From NCBI GenBank assembly GCA_003993805.1, contig RSEF01000002.1:95187245-95251244 (forward strand): a stretch of DNA of 64,000 nt, given 5' to 3'. Origin of the DNA: Himantopus leucocephalus (lineage: Eukaryota > Chordata > Aves > Charadriiformes > Recurvirostridae). The notes beneath the pieces are model-generated. The model did not search any database and had not been told where the DNA came from. It worked only from the letters and a program-made list of their open reading frames with translations. The position numbers and the translations under genes are program-made. Below, in pieces: positions 39,001 to 53,397 of the stretch; positions within the stretch are counted from its first letter, which is position 1; each line of letters starts with the position of its first letter.

Positions 39001-42000
39001 GGTCTAAGAGAGCTCTGGGAAAACAACTCAAAGCTGCGCAGTGGTCCGTCTTCTTCAACTTCTGCTCTCGTTTATTTGGGCACTGAAGTGAATAGGGAAA
39101 ATAATGTGATAGGAAGGATGCACAGGAATTCGTTACTCTGTAAAAGCTCAAGTTCCCTGCTAAAGCAGAACAGAATGGGGCAGGTGCTGATATGTTAGGT
39201 GGCTTACTCATCAAAAACGTGGTTTTTTCAGCTTCAAATTGGTTTTAAAGTATGGCATCACAGGTTTTATGAACACTGGACTAAAATATTTTTGAAGTGT
39301 ATAGATCAACATCAGCCTTAAGGACTGCTTCAGCTGTGCAGAGTTCCAGAAGTAAATGGTCGATAATCTAGCCTTCAAAATAACTCTAATGTGCTGAGAT
39401 CTTAAAAAGTATTGGTATTTCGAAAAAATAGTGTTCATCATAGGTTTTACATGCTCTAAAATTTGTATTTGATGTTTGACTGTGAATAGATTAATTCAGT
39501 TGCTGGGAGCTGCATTACTATTTTATCAAGCCTAAAACAATTTGTATGTTTGTAGTTGAAATGCTACTTTGTTGTACAGAATGTTAAAGAATGAGGCAAA
39601 ACTGTGACTGTCCAGTAACACTAACACACTCCTGCAGAAAATATTAACCAATCCATCAACTCTCGTAAAAGCGTAATTGGAAGGAAGGTATCTAAATGTG
39701 GTGCAGCAGAATCAGAGTTACTCTGACAAAAGCATCTGTAAAAAATGTTAACTTATGTTCAGAAGGCATATGGCATAGTTTTTAAGTTGAAGGCTACTTT
39801 TTTTTTGTGTGTTACAAATTGAAGTACTATTTCATAATATTATTCACGTTATTCTGCTACGGTGTCATCTCACCAAATGAAAAAGGGTGTTTAAAAAACT
39901 TGAACAATTCTAGGAGTCTAGTGAGTAACCAGAACTGGTTAAAACACTTTAAAGCAATGTTTACCTTGTGTATGCGGACCCAGCACAAAACTTTTTTCTC
40001 TATCAAAATAAGCTTGTCAGGCTATATATCTAATTTTGCACTGCAGTTCTAAATCATAAAAACATTATATCTGCAGTAGTTAATTTTCAAAAATGTAAGG
40101 TAACCAATGCCCCAAAGAAACCAATTAATCTTGTATATTGAATTTGTTACATCTTTAAAAACACCCAAACCTATAAAAACCCCAAAACCAAGCCCCTTGT
40201 TCCTGGAAAATATTTATTCCCTTCCTTCCTTCCTTTTGTTTCTTTCTTTTAGTTCCTTTTGGATTTTGCAGAGTTGTCAAATCACATCTCTTATTTTGTC
40301 TTTCCATGTCCAGCAAGACTAATCACTCTTCTTCAACCAGTTAACGCTTGAAATCTGCTGTGTGCAAGAAACCAATTGTCCAAATCTCAGCTGTGATCTG
40401 ATTCACAGAAGTACAATAATATGTAATTTTCTTGCTTTATATCAAAGCTTTCTTATGCAGTTTTAGACTATCATGACTATTCCTTTTTTTTCCCCAAAAT
40501 TGTGCTTTCCCAAACACAGCAAGAACTTCTTAGAGCTGAAACAATGGCTTCTCTATATTTCATGAGTGTTATGTATATTTGAAAGACATCTAAGGATTCT
40601 TTTTAACCACATTTTCCTCTTTGTTGAAAACTTCATAAAACATCTCCGCCTCTGCCAGGAAACAATGCCTTTTATTTTTTTATAGCATACCTCATGTTAT
40701 TTGCAGTAGAGTTGAATGGCACTGAGTTGCGGTCACTAGTTTGCACTAATCCACTAGTTTGGATCACTAGCATTTTTAAACAAAGAATCCACAATGGGAT
40801 GGTTTTTAAAATGAGCAGGCTTTCTTTATTGTCACTTCTGTGCAGAAGAGCCCAGACTTAAATAGCATGCAAGTCAGACACCAATTTCCAAATCAAATGT
40901 TTGACCTTGGGATCCTCGTAGCTAAATTTTCAACTCCAAGGCTGTAAAAATATTTGATACCAACTTTCTTATAATCAAACCATCTTTTGTTGCAGAGGCT
41001 AATGAAATTATGATTCACTACCACTTCCGTCTGCAGGGATGAGCTGTACAGTATCTTTCTATGGAGCAGAAACAAGAACAATTTCTTGTTATTCTGAGAC
41101 TGTTTGCTTCTTTATCTTTCACTTGTAACATGCTGTCTAAATTGTTAGTTTAAAACAGCTCTTATCAATTACTTTTGTAGCATACCAGCCTAACAGATTT
41201 CCATAATTTGTGATTTCTCCATTTCTTCGTTTGTTTGGGTGTGTAATGAGCGGTTGGGTGTATCATTAATCTTTATTCAAAAGGATGCGGTAGTGATTCA
41301 GGAGTGGGAGTGGAGAAATGTATCTTAAAAAATCAAAATAATAGAAATTGCTAGTAATTTGAGGTTTTTTGATACCTAGTTTGACATGTCTTAGAGACCT
41401 GGCTATCTGAAAGTGAAGCTCAACCTTTTTCAGAAAATCGTAACTTTTTAGTGTAAATCAAGCATTTCAGAAAAAAAATTACCTCAAAGTCAGCTTCTTG
41501 AGAATGTTCATTTTACTGTACTGGTGCTTGGAGAGTATTTAGAAAAGGCATCAGGCCTTGCATTTTCCTTTGCATGCAAGTTCTTGACCTAATTTAATTT
41601 ACTAGAGATATTTCAATGTATTTTGAATAACTTAATGTTAAAACACAAAGGAACTCATTATATGAAACCGTTACATAAAAGGTAAACTAGGATATGTCAG
41701 GAGAGGGAGACCATACTTAAAAGTGATGACTGGCATCTTTGAAGTAAATTGAAATCTATTTATAGATGGGCATGTTGAAGAGGAAATGAACACGGTGGCC
41801 CAAGTGACAAACGCTGTATTTAAAGATTTCCAAATCTGAGTCTTATGGTTTGGAGGAAAGGGGGTTAGTTTGGCTCTTTGATGGCAGCTGGAACTGCTAC
41901 TGCTTTGGCATCATGGAACTTGTCATGGGCTGAGCAGTCCCTTTCAGACACAAGAAGGAGAAAGTTTAGCCAGTCTTATGCAAACAGTTGTTGAAGAATT

Positions 42001-45000
42001 ATCTTCCTTTCCAAAAGGAATTTCTTTCAGATGGAAAGGGGAAAAAAAGTATTTATAAGAGCTTGAATGCTTGTGGAGGAACATTACTGAAAAACCTCCA
42101 AGCTTATGAAGTCAACTGTATATAGACTGGGGAAATTTTAAGACTTCTATCTTAAAACTGTGTATAGGTCTGAGAATCTTTGTGTGTACTGTAAATGAAT
42201 GTAATGGAAGAAATACTGTTTTCTGTTCAGCTTCAGAAAGAATGCTAAATGGAGTCATAAATAAACATTTTTTTACATGGGTTATTCAGGAGAGAGGGAA
42301 GTTAAAGGCAAAACTTTAATAAACAAAAAGGTTGCAGGACATCTGGAAAAACTTGAAGGCACTTGATTTGGCTGCATTTGTATGGATGTCCAGTCTTCAA
42401 GTGATGGAAGGGGCATTTCCCTGGCCGTACCAGTGCTGGCTGGCGTTCTGTTCTCTGCCTGCAGTTTGTCTGTTTTCTCATCATATGTCAAGTATGGTAG
42501 CATCATGCCCTGTGGTAATCAGTGTTATAGAAGCTAATAGTATTTTTTAGGTGAATGCTTGCCCCAGCCAAGCAGCAAAAAATCGCTTTGGCAGGAGTGG
42601 AAGAGTTGCCTTTTGACACAATTTGATCTCTTGTGCTGTTCATCTTTAGCCCTCCATCATTCTTCCCCCACATGCGCCCCCACCTCCCACCCTAGTTTCT
42701 AGGCTGCTTTTAGTCATGCTTAATGGGCAAAAGTCCTCAATATACTAAGTTGACACAGGTTTGTAGAAAATCAATGCTGAGGAAAAAGGCAGACAACTCA
42801 ATAGCTCAACGGCTGCCTTCTTTTTCTAGCCTGCCAGTTCACCAGTGAGCCATGTTTCTGACTGACCAGATGGCATACCTAAACCTCGGCACAAACCCTA
42901 GCATGCGGTATCTCTTGCTGATTTAGTAATTAAGAGACATGGGGAAGATATAATAGTATCATGCGGGGAATGGATGTTGTGGGGGTGGAGGAATAAAGGA
43001 GAGCTTGCAAGGGGCAGCAGCAGCAAGGTGCTGAGGTTATTGCAGTTCGCTGAAATCTATGGGAGGTCAGGCCACAAGTTCTGCTTTCCACAAGGCAGGG
43101 TAACTTGTTTTAGCAAGGACTGCTTGCAGATAGGCTGTAACTTATTTTTCTAAGCATCGAGATGCCATCAGATATTTTTCAGTGTGCTGCAGCTCGTCCT
43201 TTTAAATTAAAACACTAGCCAGCTGCTGCTACAGGGTAGTTTTTTAGAAGAACATAGTGGGAAAAGCTAAACCACTTTTCTTTCATTAAGGAGTAGTAGG
43301 TGGTGTTTCTTCTCCCTGACACAAAGTTTCCACAGTTTGCTTGTGAACTCTTCAATCTGAATTTGCTGAAGGGAGCTGTGTTTTGGTTTTTTGTTTTGTA
43401 ATGAGTATAGTTTGATATTTACTCATCGAAGAGATAATTAGCTTATAAAGAGGCTATTTTGTAGGTATGCTATCTCCTGTTCTTTTGAAAAACCAAAGAG
43501 AACAGCAGGAAACCAAACTGCAGACAAGATGAAGAGAAGATTAATGTATTGTTCATACATGTAAAGTACGTAAGCTGATGTAATTAGGGAGTGTGATAAC
43601 CTGGTTTATTAACTTTCTGAATACCATGACGAAAAGGAATAAAGAAGCTCAATTCAATGTATTCATGCTAGTATTTTCTACATTAAAATTAAATTGGATA
43701 CCTTCGTGCACTGGGAAAACCAAAGCTTATTTCTTAACTGTGACAGCTACTTGGACAGAAGGGTGGTATGAGAAAATTAATAAAGCAACTGTCTGCTCAG
43801 ACTTTCTTCAAATTCAATTGTTGGGTATGTAGTCATGACCTAGTTTCTTTGGTGGACATATGTTCTATGCTGTAGTGTCCCAGAAACTACTAGGGAAAGA
43901 CTTACCTTCTTATGCTACACATAATAGTATAGCCACTTACGATAATGTCACTTTCCTGTTTGAATGCCACTAAAGGATATGACTTTAAGGACTTCATTGG
44001 TACTAAGAAGTGAAATGTTAATGTAAGCGTGGACATGTTTTTAACATTGTTATTACCTAAACTTCCACTCCAGTTTTTTACCTGAATTCTCTATTTCTAC
44101 ATATTATACATAATGTTATAACAACATCCTTGTCATCAAAAAGATAATCATCAAAAGAGTTGGTTGTTTCAAGCCATCAAATGAGTAAATCATAGGAAAA
44201 AGCATAGGTTGTCTTTATGTGTATTTTAACTATTTTTCATTTGTTGCTAATGATACCTGAATTACGTGTTTATGTTGATCTGCCTAACAGGGATTGCTCT
44301 TCTTTTTTCTTTTTTTTCTTTTTTAGCATATTAACAAAAATTTGCAAACTACATGTAACATTCTGTTACATTCAAACTTCCCTTCATTCTGGTAACATTC
44401 ATGGGTCACTGATGTTCTTTACAAAACTTTTTAAGGATATGACTGAGTCACAGTGTTGAAATCCTGTACTATTGGCTCCTCAGCTTGTAATTATTTCAGT
44501 AAGTATATAAGCTGTAAATGGTCAAATGCTAGACCTCTACTTAAAATAAAATAAAAACCTTATGAGACATTGCTTTGTTGAAGGCTGTTAAAAAGAAGTG
44601 GTAGAGCAAATGTTTGAGACTAAGGGAAATTGGGACTGGGTGGCATAAGCGATGTTACCAAGCATCTTTTAACAATTAAAAGTAGTTAAGGGTGGGACAG
44701 AATTAGAGGCTTTGGTAGCATCTGAACAGCTCTGAAATACGAACTCTGCTGCAAGATCCTGTTGATGAGACTAAAGCTGTGATCTCCAACCTTCCCAGGA
44801 CAGCTGCACTGGACAGTGTGAAGGAATCAATGACATTCCTCTTCTCAACTTTTTAATTTACTGCAACTGCAAACAGCACTGACGAGTCTCCTAGCCAGCT
44901 CATTGCCTAAAGGCATGTGTTGGGGGTCCAACTATAGGCAAACAGGAATTGGGCAAATGAAAACCAGTAGGAGGGGGAACAGAAGAGTTGGCAAGAAGGA

Positions 45001-48000
45001 ATAGAAAGTGTCTTGCTCCAGGAGATAACAAAAATATTTAAATGGCTAAATAGTATCTCACTAGTTCTTTTGTCAAATACTGCCAGTTACAGTTGTGTAG
45101 CAAGCTAAGTAGTAAGAGTTTGCAAATCCAGAACCATTAAGGGAATGCAGAAGTGTTGACTTGGGAGAATCTACCTATTGGCAGGTGAAAGTTTTGACTA
45201 GCATGATTACACTGTCTAGTCAATTTCAGGTAGGAAACAATCAGTTTCACCTTCTTTCTGCCCCTCTTGACTCTGGGAAGAGTAAAATTTACTCTTGACA
45301 TAGGACTTAGTTTCCTTTCTGTACTTGCTTGTGCTTTCTGGAAATGCAAACATTAAAAAATGGAACATTTTTGTACTGTCTGCTTTCATTTACAGCATAG
45401 GGCACACCGTTATAGCCCTGGGGTATGTTGTAATAATTGTTGAGGAGTAAGACCAGGCAGTTGATGTATTTGGATAAGACGTGATGTCTCTTGAGCAAAA
45501 CATTACATGGTAGCCCAAACCAGACAGGCAAGATAGTTATATAAGGAATTAAATTTACATGCTGTCTAAATTCTTGTAGTTTCTTTTACATACATGTGCT
45601 GAAGATAGCAATGAACGTTTAGTCTTTTGCAAACTTTTTTCAATATTTATTCTTGATGAGCAAGCAGAATATTGTTTTTATGATACGGAAAATCAAATTG
45701 ACTTTTCCATTCTGTATATAGCTTTTCCATGAATATGGAAGGTTGATAAGGCTTTTGCTGAAAGGATCATATTTAAGTCATTATCTTTTTATTTAGATTT
45801 TATTTAGAACTTAGTTTCTGGAAGCGTGGAACGCTTTTTGGTGCAAACCAAAGAGCGATGCTGACAAATCAATGGTTTGAGTGTACTTGGTCTGTAGAAC
45901 ACTTCAGCTTGCAAAGCAAATAATTGTTCTCAGCGTTTGCTCTTCTTTTGAAGCTGATGAAGCACTTAAGCTGCTACTTATAAGTTGGTTCCTATTAATT
46001 TTATAGCAAAGTAATTTGAAGCTAAATGTTCATGTGTCATACCATGGAAATCCAGCTTAGGTATTTTGACAACAGGATGGTCTCCTGTTTTGATAGGAGC
46101 CTCACAGGGAGTTAATTGCAAGCCCCAAGTTTTCAGTTGCAGAGGAAGGACTTAAAAATGCTTTTTCAACTGGCACTGCTTCTCTAGTTTCGTTACTAAG
46201 GACGAATTGGATTTGAGGCTTTAAAAAACATAGTACACTTCCTAACGTACACAAAAAAGTTAGCTGATACTTTTCACGTGAGCCAACATTAAGAAGTGGT
46301 TTGCTAAGGGTATGACTTTGTCAAACAGTTGAGCTGAAAGCTGAATGAGTTGGGAGGCTTTGTGTTGGCCTATCGGGAGGTGTGCAAAGCTGTTGAGAGC
46401 TTCCTGCTTGCTTTTCTGGATGTAAAGTTAAACGTTTTGGGTTAAGTGGTTTAAGGCAGTATAGTACTTGCAAAGATTTTTCCCGTCATTCTAAAGGAAT
46501 AAGAATAATTCCGTGTCGGTTGAACAAAAGTAGTACATTCATATTTTTATCCATTTTTATTTAACTTTATTTTTTTAAAGGCACCTTCCTTCATTTTGGT
46601 GCTTGCTGAAGTGTTCTATAGTATTGCATACCTGCTACCACATAAAATGTTCAGCTTTTGTTCTGTTGTGAGTCATAGTCTCTGTATCTTGACCTTCTTT
46701 TCAAAATAGCAAGTACCTAGCCTACTTGTTACACTATTTTATCTTTAGTAACTTTGTTTTTAGGGGTTGATTAGAAACTTAAATATTTTGAATGCTTTCA
46801 TGTTGCTACCTAACTTTTGGTGTACCCTAGGATGAGCTTCTATACAGAAGATTCCTGTTTCATCCCTTTCTAGAATATTCAAACAAGAATTATTCCTCAA
46901 CCCTGAACTAGCCAGGTGTTTTAGGGAAGCAAACTGATGTCTTTCCAGTTCCTGGAAATGCTAAATGGTTGAATTTATATCTGAATAGCTGATGGAGATT
47001 TCCAGTAGGGAAAGTTTCTCAGACCCTGAAGCAGTCTGCTAGGTATCAGATTAATAATCCTTCCCTCATGATGTTATGATGTAATTCACGATGTTCCTGG
47101 TCCACAGCAGCTGCTAAAGAGGTGTTTAAATTGAGATGGAAAACAGGTATAGAATAACTGAAAAACAAACAATTAGAGAAAATAGAAGACGTAATTAACA
47201 TGTAATAGGCCTGTTGAGATTTAGCATAACAACAAAGGCAAGTCTCAAAATTTAAGAATTAGGTTGTTAGCTTCATAAGCACACCAGTCTGCCACTGCTG
47301 CTGAAGTAAAGAGTCGTTCCTGGCCATTCTTTCCCTTCCTTAGGCATGTATTGTGAAAGAGATTGCAAAATTTTCTGGATTGCAGTACATTTCCTTGCTA
47401 AATTAGCTCTAACCTGTACCCAAATGTGATGTTGTCAGAAAGGAGTGTGGGGATAGAGGCAAATGCTTAGGGACTAGGGGACGTGATTATACATTCCTTG
47501 AGCTGCAGTACTGATTTTCAGTATTCTTGGGGTTTGGGTTTTTTTTTTCTTGATTTTAGGCATAATGTGTATGTAAGCTGCATACCTTGTTTCCTGCATA
47601 CCAAAGTATATTCTGGGTTTGTGCTTGTAAAAAGAAAGGCACTGCAAACAGCTGACTGGCTCAGCAATTAGTAAACTAAGTGAAACAGGGTGTTTCTAGG
47701 AAGAAACCTTAAGGTTTGCAGCACGTTTGGGGAAACTGCTGGATTGCTGCATTGCCAAAGGCTGCATTAAAACAGCAGTGCTTTTTTTAGAAAAGTTAAT
47801 TCATTGGTTTATTGTTGCAGTTTCCTCGTCCTTGTTATGACAGTGTTAATAGTGCTCAGTATTCTGTTTCAACTACCTGTTACTGATTTTACAGAAAGGG
47901 ACAAGAAAGAATTTAGGATTGGTATTACTGACTGAATCCATTGTTTTGGAAACTTGATAACGTAAGGTTTCCTGTGTTCCTTTGTGGTAAACAAAACTTC

Positions 48001-49530
48001 CTGAAATAGGGACCATTATCTCACCTGAAGCCAGAAAATGTTTGCCTGCCTGTTTCTACTTAGAAGAATGGAAGAAATTTTTTTGTTTAAAGCAATCTTC
48101 CTGCTCTTGCAAATGAGAAATGATAGTCATTTGTCAGCTCAGCCAAATTTCAGATGCTATTGCAAGCAGCAGAGCTTCGCCTGGAGGCAGATGAAGATAT
48201 CCGAAACTAGAATTTCTGTGGGAGGGTTAGTGTTTGTGTATGAAGACATATGCTCACTCAAGCAGTTTGTTGTTTTAGGGTACGTATTCTCCTGTTGACA
48301 CTGACAGACAGTCTTACTGAATTGCTTTAAATCTGGCAGAAGGCAGCAAACTAGTCCCTCTTCACTTCCATTTATTTCCCTCGCCACAAAATTTTTGTTT
48401 TAAATAGAGCATTAATATTTTCAAAGAACTGAGTCCCCAGGCCAGACTTTTTTCCTAAGGGAGGTTTGGTGTATTACGTCTGTGCTCCAGGCTACTTTTT
48501 TTTCTAAAGGTTTACTTTTATGTGCTGTAAGCTTCCCGTTCCCTGAGTTAAAGTTCTCCTAATAAGCAGCATGTTATTTTGGACTTTGGAGTTATGATAT
48601 GCTTGTTCACCTCTTAAACAGCTGTCTCTAGTTCCCCAGTAAGCAATAGAAATATTAATGTTGTCGTGTGTGATAATATAGGGCTTCGTAAAAGCTTGTA
48701 GTCAAGAATACCATTTCTCATTTTCCTCTTTGATTAACAAGTGCTAATCACATCCTGCAAAAGAATATTTCCTATTTGATTTGTGAGGTTTTTATGGTTA
48801 CATTTGGTTCCTAAGCTAGTAAATACATAAACAGCCTTTTTTAGCTCTGTACACAGCCATAAATTATTTGGTGTAGAGTAAGGACTCCTGTATTTATATT
48901 TCTTCCGCAATGAAGGTACAGAGCTGAATAGACAGTAGGCTGTCTCTTATGCCAGAGTGCTGGAAGAAATGATTTCTCAGCGTCTAAACAGACATAATTA
49001 GATGTGTGAAGCAGTGGTTTTACTTTGGGGACTTTCTAGCACTTAGCACTTTGTTTATTATCTTCATGAGAAAATATTATATCATTGAGATCCTTTGTAA
49101 ATGTTGAGAGGCATTGTGTAAATTTGACATTTGCTTTTACAAATTTACCAGTTGATTTATTTCAAGGACAGCCTGTTGTGAATCTCAAGTCTTAGGATCT
49201 TGCTTAGATACCTCCTCCTTCCAGCTTTCTCGCTTTAAGTAATATGCTGTAGTGCACACTGTAATACTGTGTGTGTGTGACCTCCAAAACAGCTAAGCCT
49301 TTGGTTAGAACAATTCTGTAGTTCCCTTTCTTTATGTATAGGACAGACACCGCTATAATTTTATTATCCCACAGTTGCCTGTTGCCACTTGCAAACTGAT
49401 TTCTTGGCCTGTGGAAGGCTGAGGTTGTGATCTTTTAAGCACCGTTAAAGCAGCATATTTGAATGTCCATAATTTTGCATCCCTCTGATAATTTCTGAGG
49501 TAATGGAAAATATTTGTTGTTATCTTACTC
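36090..49530. other. Long intron-like stretch, no secure exon
   Basis: AT-rich with T excess over A on the plus strand in many lines. A weak exon candidate sits at 47344-47384 (acceptor TTCCCTTCCTTAG, donor GCA|GTACAT, frame ACIVKEIAKFSG), but its phase does not fit the next candidate. Another open block with splice-like ends lies at about 48144-48280. Nothing here is secure. Confidence 0.35.
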
Positions 49531-49537
49531 TCTGCAG

Positions 49538-49574
49538 TTCCATTAAAGATTATCAGTGGAAATGGAGAAACTGG
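49538..49574 (+). other. Candidate exon (37 bases), plus strand
   Basis: The acceptor TTACTCTCTGCAG is good and the donor CTGG|GTATGA fair. In the frame needing one carried-in base it encodes PLKIISGNGETG. It leaves two bases of a split codon, which fits the next candidate at 50034-50085. No domain is recognised. Because several frames and sites were considered, chance agreement is possible. Confidence 0.25.
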
Positions 49575-49718
49575 GTATGACTATAACTCGGGTACATTTT
49601 TTTTTTTCTAAACTCTGTTCTCCCACACTGTCTCCCTGTAAGCTTTCTTACTGTTTTGGTTTTGGGTTTCTTTTATCAGATCAGAAAATGAGATGTTACA
49701 GATTATTCAGTAGAGTAT

Positions 49719-49981
49719 TATACCAGAGAATATAGCTGGCAGCTTTCCTGAAGCGCTCTGCTGACTGTTGAAGAAAACATTGACCATCATCGGGCATGCA
49801 ATTTTACTGAAGCTTTATGAGGGCAGTTGTGATTGATTTTAATGTAGTTANTATACCAGAGAATATAGCTGGCAGCTTTCCTGAAGCGCTCTGCTCAGTG
49901 TTAAAGAAAACATTGACCGTCATCGGGCATGCAATTTTACTGAAGTTTATGAGGGCAGTTGTGATTGATTTTAATGTAGTT
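49719..49981 (+). repeat. Direct repeat of about 131 bases joined by a single N
   Basis: Copy 1 (49719-49849) and copy 2 (49852-49981) differ by about four substitutions and one single-base indel. Both run from TATACCAGAG through CATCGGGCATGC to TTTTAATGTAGTT. A lone N at 49851 joins them. The form fits two contig ends, or two haplotypes, placed side by side without merging, rather than a biological duplication. Confidence 0.9.
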
Positions 49982-50033
49982 GTGTATTTAACTATTTTGT
50001 ATTCAAAATTAAAAAGGATTTCTTTTTCCTCAG

Positions 50034-50085
50034 TAGGTCTGGGAACCCCTACTATTTTCTGATGAGTCAGGGAAGACTGGAAAAG
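50034..50085 (+). other. Candidate exon (52 bases), plus strand, weak donor
   Basis: The acceptor TTTTTCCTCAG is good. The proposed donor GAAAAG|GTTGAA is weak. With two carried-in bases it reads RSGNPYYFLMSQGRLEK, and the frame stays open for a further 28 codons or so past the donor, to a TAA near 50180. The phase agrees with both the 49538 and 53343 candidates. The product is unknown. Confidence 0.2.
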
Positions 50086-50089
50086 GTTG

Positions 50090-53000
50090 AACAGATAGCA
50101 TTGGCTTTCTCGGTGGAGTCATGTACACTTTTTCTAGCAAAGAATACTGCTCTGAAAGTGGAAGTCAAGCCATGTGCATAACAACTAAAGGAAGAAATCC
50201 ACTTTGTGTACATACCTATGCACGTGAACACGTGCACACATCTATATAGATGGCTGGGTTAATGCCAGTTGGCATACTGGAAGGAGTTGATGATTCTGCC
50301 TAGTTGCTGCTGCTTGGTTTAAGGCTGTTGCCGTACTTGCATTTTTTGAGGAAGATGAGCTGTTTCAGTAAGTGGTGATTATCTGATGTCTCCTGAGCTT
50401 CATGTGACTTGAGAAGGGTTGTCAGTGAGGTCCAAAGTCAGTGCTTTGTATACAGGAGATGTGTTGTCTGTAACACCAAGGGGTGTGCATCTGCTGCTGG
50501 TCCCACCTGAGCTCTTGCAAGTAGGGGGAGAGAAGACAAGACTGCAGTTTGAAACTATTGTGGAATAGGATAGGAAGGTGGAGATTTTGAGAGGGAGGTA
50601 CAGCTCAGTCTTCAAGTTTTCAATAGCCCATTACAACAGAAAAATTACTGAAAAGCTAAATTACCCACTCTTTATAAACAAACAAAATGAACAAAAAACT
50701 TGTAGTTGACACTAAATCTTGTTTTCTTGACTTCTGTGTTCCTTCATAGTGAACGCTTTGTTCACTGAAGGAGCTGAGAGGTGTCTAATGCATTTTGCAC
50801 TGTGGCTCACATCCTCCATATGAATCTGTGCTGGTTACTTTGCATACTTGTGAAACAATGAGGGTAGTGTTTCCTGGTGGCTGAAGAGAAGGTGCAGAGG
50901 GTGTCTGCCAGCTCCCAGCAGTCAACACACAACTCTTTGTTGATAGTCCCACTGAAGGCAAACATGCCTGGACCATTGATGCTCCATGCTCATACTTAGG
51001 GCTGATGTACATTAGTGCTATCAAGATAAACTGTTTTTTTTACTAATGTTTTTGAATCATGATAGTTAAGAAAAACTTCCATCATCTTTACAGACCTGCA
51101 GTGTTGCTCCTGATTTGCAAATAATTCGTTTTTTTTCTTTATAGAGAGCAGTAGTGAGGTTATGAAAGATGGCTTTTATGTTTTTTGAGTTGTGCAATTC
51201 TGTGTAGGTACTGTTTGAATTATGAAAAAGATATTTCTTACAGTCCAAAGAGATATAGTAATGATGCTGAATATGATAGCAGACACTTTGCTGTTGAGAG
51301 CAGTAGATTGTCTTGTATTTTTTTTTCTTGTGCTTTCCAGCAGTGTAGTACTCTCAAGCAAAGTGAAAGATGAGCTCTTTCGTAGTCTTGATTTGGGGGC
51401 AGGGAATGGGGGGGAGCGTTTTACAGCTGACTTCTAAAAATATTTACTTAAAAAATACCCCATGGGTTCAATCACCCTTGGTCCCTTTCATACACTGCTA
51501 GTATTGGCTTGTTTTGCTTTGAGTCAGTGTCCACAAAAGACAGAAGAAGGCAGGAGGCCTGCAAGAAGAAGGCACTGCTGCGTTGTTTGCATGGCTGTAC
51601 TTGCCAGAATCATTGTTTGGGGAACAACCTATTGATGAAGGCCAAGAAAAGTAAGGGCATACACTTTAGGTGTCAGCTGGATCAAAATAACTGTTACCTT
51701 GACAATTTTTTATAAGTTTTGGGGAGATAGTATGATATCAGTGTGTACTTTACACCTGACATCTCTGTGTTTATGGTTTTGGTGATTGTATTTTAAATGA
51801 TGCCTATGAATCTTATTTTTTTTTTCTTCTGACAAGTTGCATGCAGGGAAAAAAATCTTTGGGTTGTCTCCATTAAGAAAGATTTATTCAAAAAATTATT
51901 TCCCTTGCTGTCTTTCTGTATAAGATAAAGCCACGGAGACTTACGGAATAAAACTGTTGTGTTTGTGTTGTATACTCTGTTTTTTTTTTTTTAATGTATT
52001 GTTGGTCACTTCAAGACCAACAGGTAGGAGATGTTTTCTCAGTGTTATAAATCTGTTTTCTCTGTAGTTTCAAGGCAGGCTAATAATTTTCTCTCCTTTT
52101 CATGCTTCTCTCTTCACTCCCTTGCTCTGATGTTTCTGACCACGTGCAGGGTCATAGCACTGCACTGAGCTGGTAGCAAAATAAGCTGACAAAATGGAGT
52201 TAGCTACATACTTAATGGCAGCTGTATGATTTTGTGTGTGGAAGTGTGTCACTGAATAAACAAACTGACTGTACAGACTGGGAAGATAATGCATCACTAA
52301 AAAAATCATACAGTCAATCCATATTATATTTAGGAAGAGGTGAAAGTGGTAAGTGGGATAAAGAGTGACAATTAGGAATAGATATTTCATTGTGCATAAG
52401 TAGCTCTGCATGATTGTTGCTGTTATTAACATTAAATGTGTCAAAAGGAAATTCTTTGAATAATGTGAATGCAAATATTGAGACTGTTCAGTATAGACAC
52501 TTACTTGAATACAAGACAGTTACACTTTGCACTCTGCAAACATTGTGGCTGTGAATCTGGTCAGCATATCAGAGTGGCTGGCTAAAATTTGTTCAGGTTT
52601 AAATAAAAGCTCAGAGTATTGGATTCCCCTGAAAAGTCAATTTTCCAAAAAAACCTTTCCTCCTCGTTAGGTGCCACTTGGAAAAGCTAAGCCACCCACT
52701 GTGCGGAGGGTCTGGTGCATGTGATGACGGAACATTTAGCTGGTGGTAACAGATTATAAAACAGGACAGTAAGAATTATTGGCAAGGGACATCTCTGCCT
52801 GGAATCATCCTTATCTAACTTTAATCCTGTGAAATACTTGGAGTTGATGTGAGAAGTTCTCATTAACAGAAGCTGCGTGGATTCCAAATTCCAAAATCCT
52901 AGCTCCAACAATTTCATTTGAAGTCTGTAGGCTGTTTGTATGTACAGTTTAAAGCCGAGGTAGTCTTCAGTTTAAATTGCGTAGCAGCATAACATCGTAT

Positions 53001-53335
53001 GGAACTACTACTATTAAAGCTACTGGTAGCCTTAATTTAAGTACTTATAACTGCAATTGGAGCAGATGCTTTCTTGTTTTTGTTCACCTACATGTTCTGT
53101 TATTGGTCCAGGTCTCCTAACCCACTTGCCTTTCCACATCATCAGTGTGTGTAGATGTTTTGGTTTTTTTTTTGATTACTTAAGATTCACATAAGGAAAA
53201 CGAAAGGGTGCAGTGCGTCTTCTTCACCTTGGTTCCTTTTACCAGTTTCTGGTTGAAATGGCTTTTGTTTTGAGTTCGAACCATGACAAAATCACCAGCC
53301 AGTTCTGTGTGCATACTGTGCCTTAATTTTTGTCC
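50090..53335. other. Intron-like stretch, no secure exon
   Basis: AT-rich with T-runs. A frame at 51509-51715 is Lys/Cys-rich with a donor-like GAAAA|GTAAGG but no clear acceptor. A 124-codon minus-strand frame at 52474-52100 has a hydrophobic, low-information translation and no domain. I consider both probably non-coding. Confidence 0.35.
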
Positions 53336-53342
53336 CTGACAG

Positions 53343-53397
53343 GATATAATGGAAAATCCAGCTAGAGTAGAAACATACAGAAGAGATGTAGTTACAG
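53343..53397 (+). CDS. Likely internal coding exon (55 bases), unidentified plus-strand gene
   Basis: The acceptor ATTTTTGTCCCTGACAG and the donor TTACAG|GTAAGA are both strong. One frame is open at phase 0 and reads DIMENPARVETYRRDVVT, with composition typical of globular or helical protein; the other two frames hit stops or are less protein-like. One base is left over for the next codon, and the next candidate at 55021 supplies two bases to complete an Asp codon. This is the most convincing internal exon in the right half of the window. I do not recognise the protein. A leader exon in island 2 for the same gene is inferred from strand and position only. Confidence 0.5.

Noticed and set aside
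47344..47384. Exon after the pyrimidine-rich acceptor at 47343
   Set aside because: The donor GCA|GTACAT is poor and the resulting phase does not match the next candidate at 49538.
52100..52474. 124-codon minus-strand frame as a gene
   Set aside because: Hydrophobic, AT-driven composition, no domain, no splice or promoter context.
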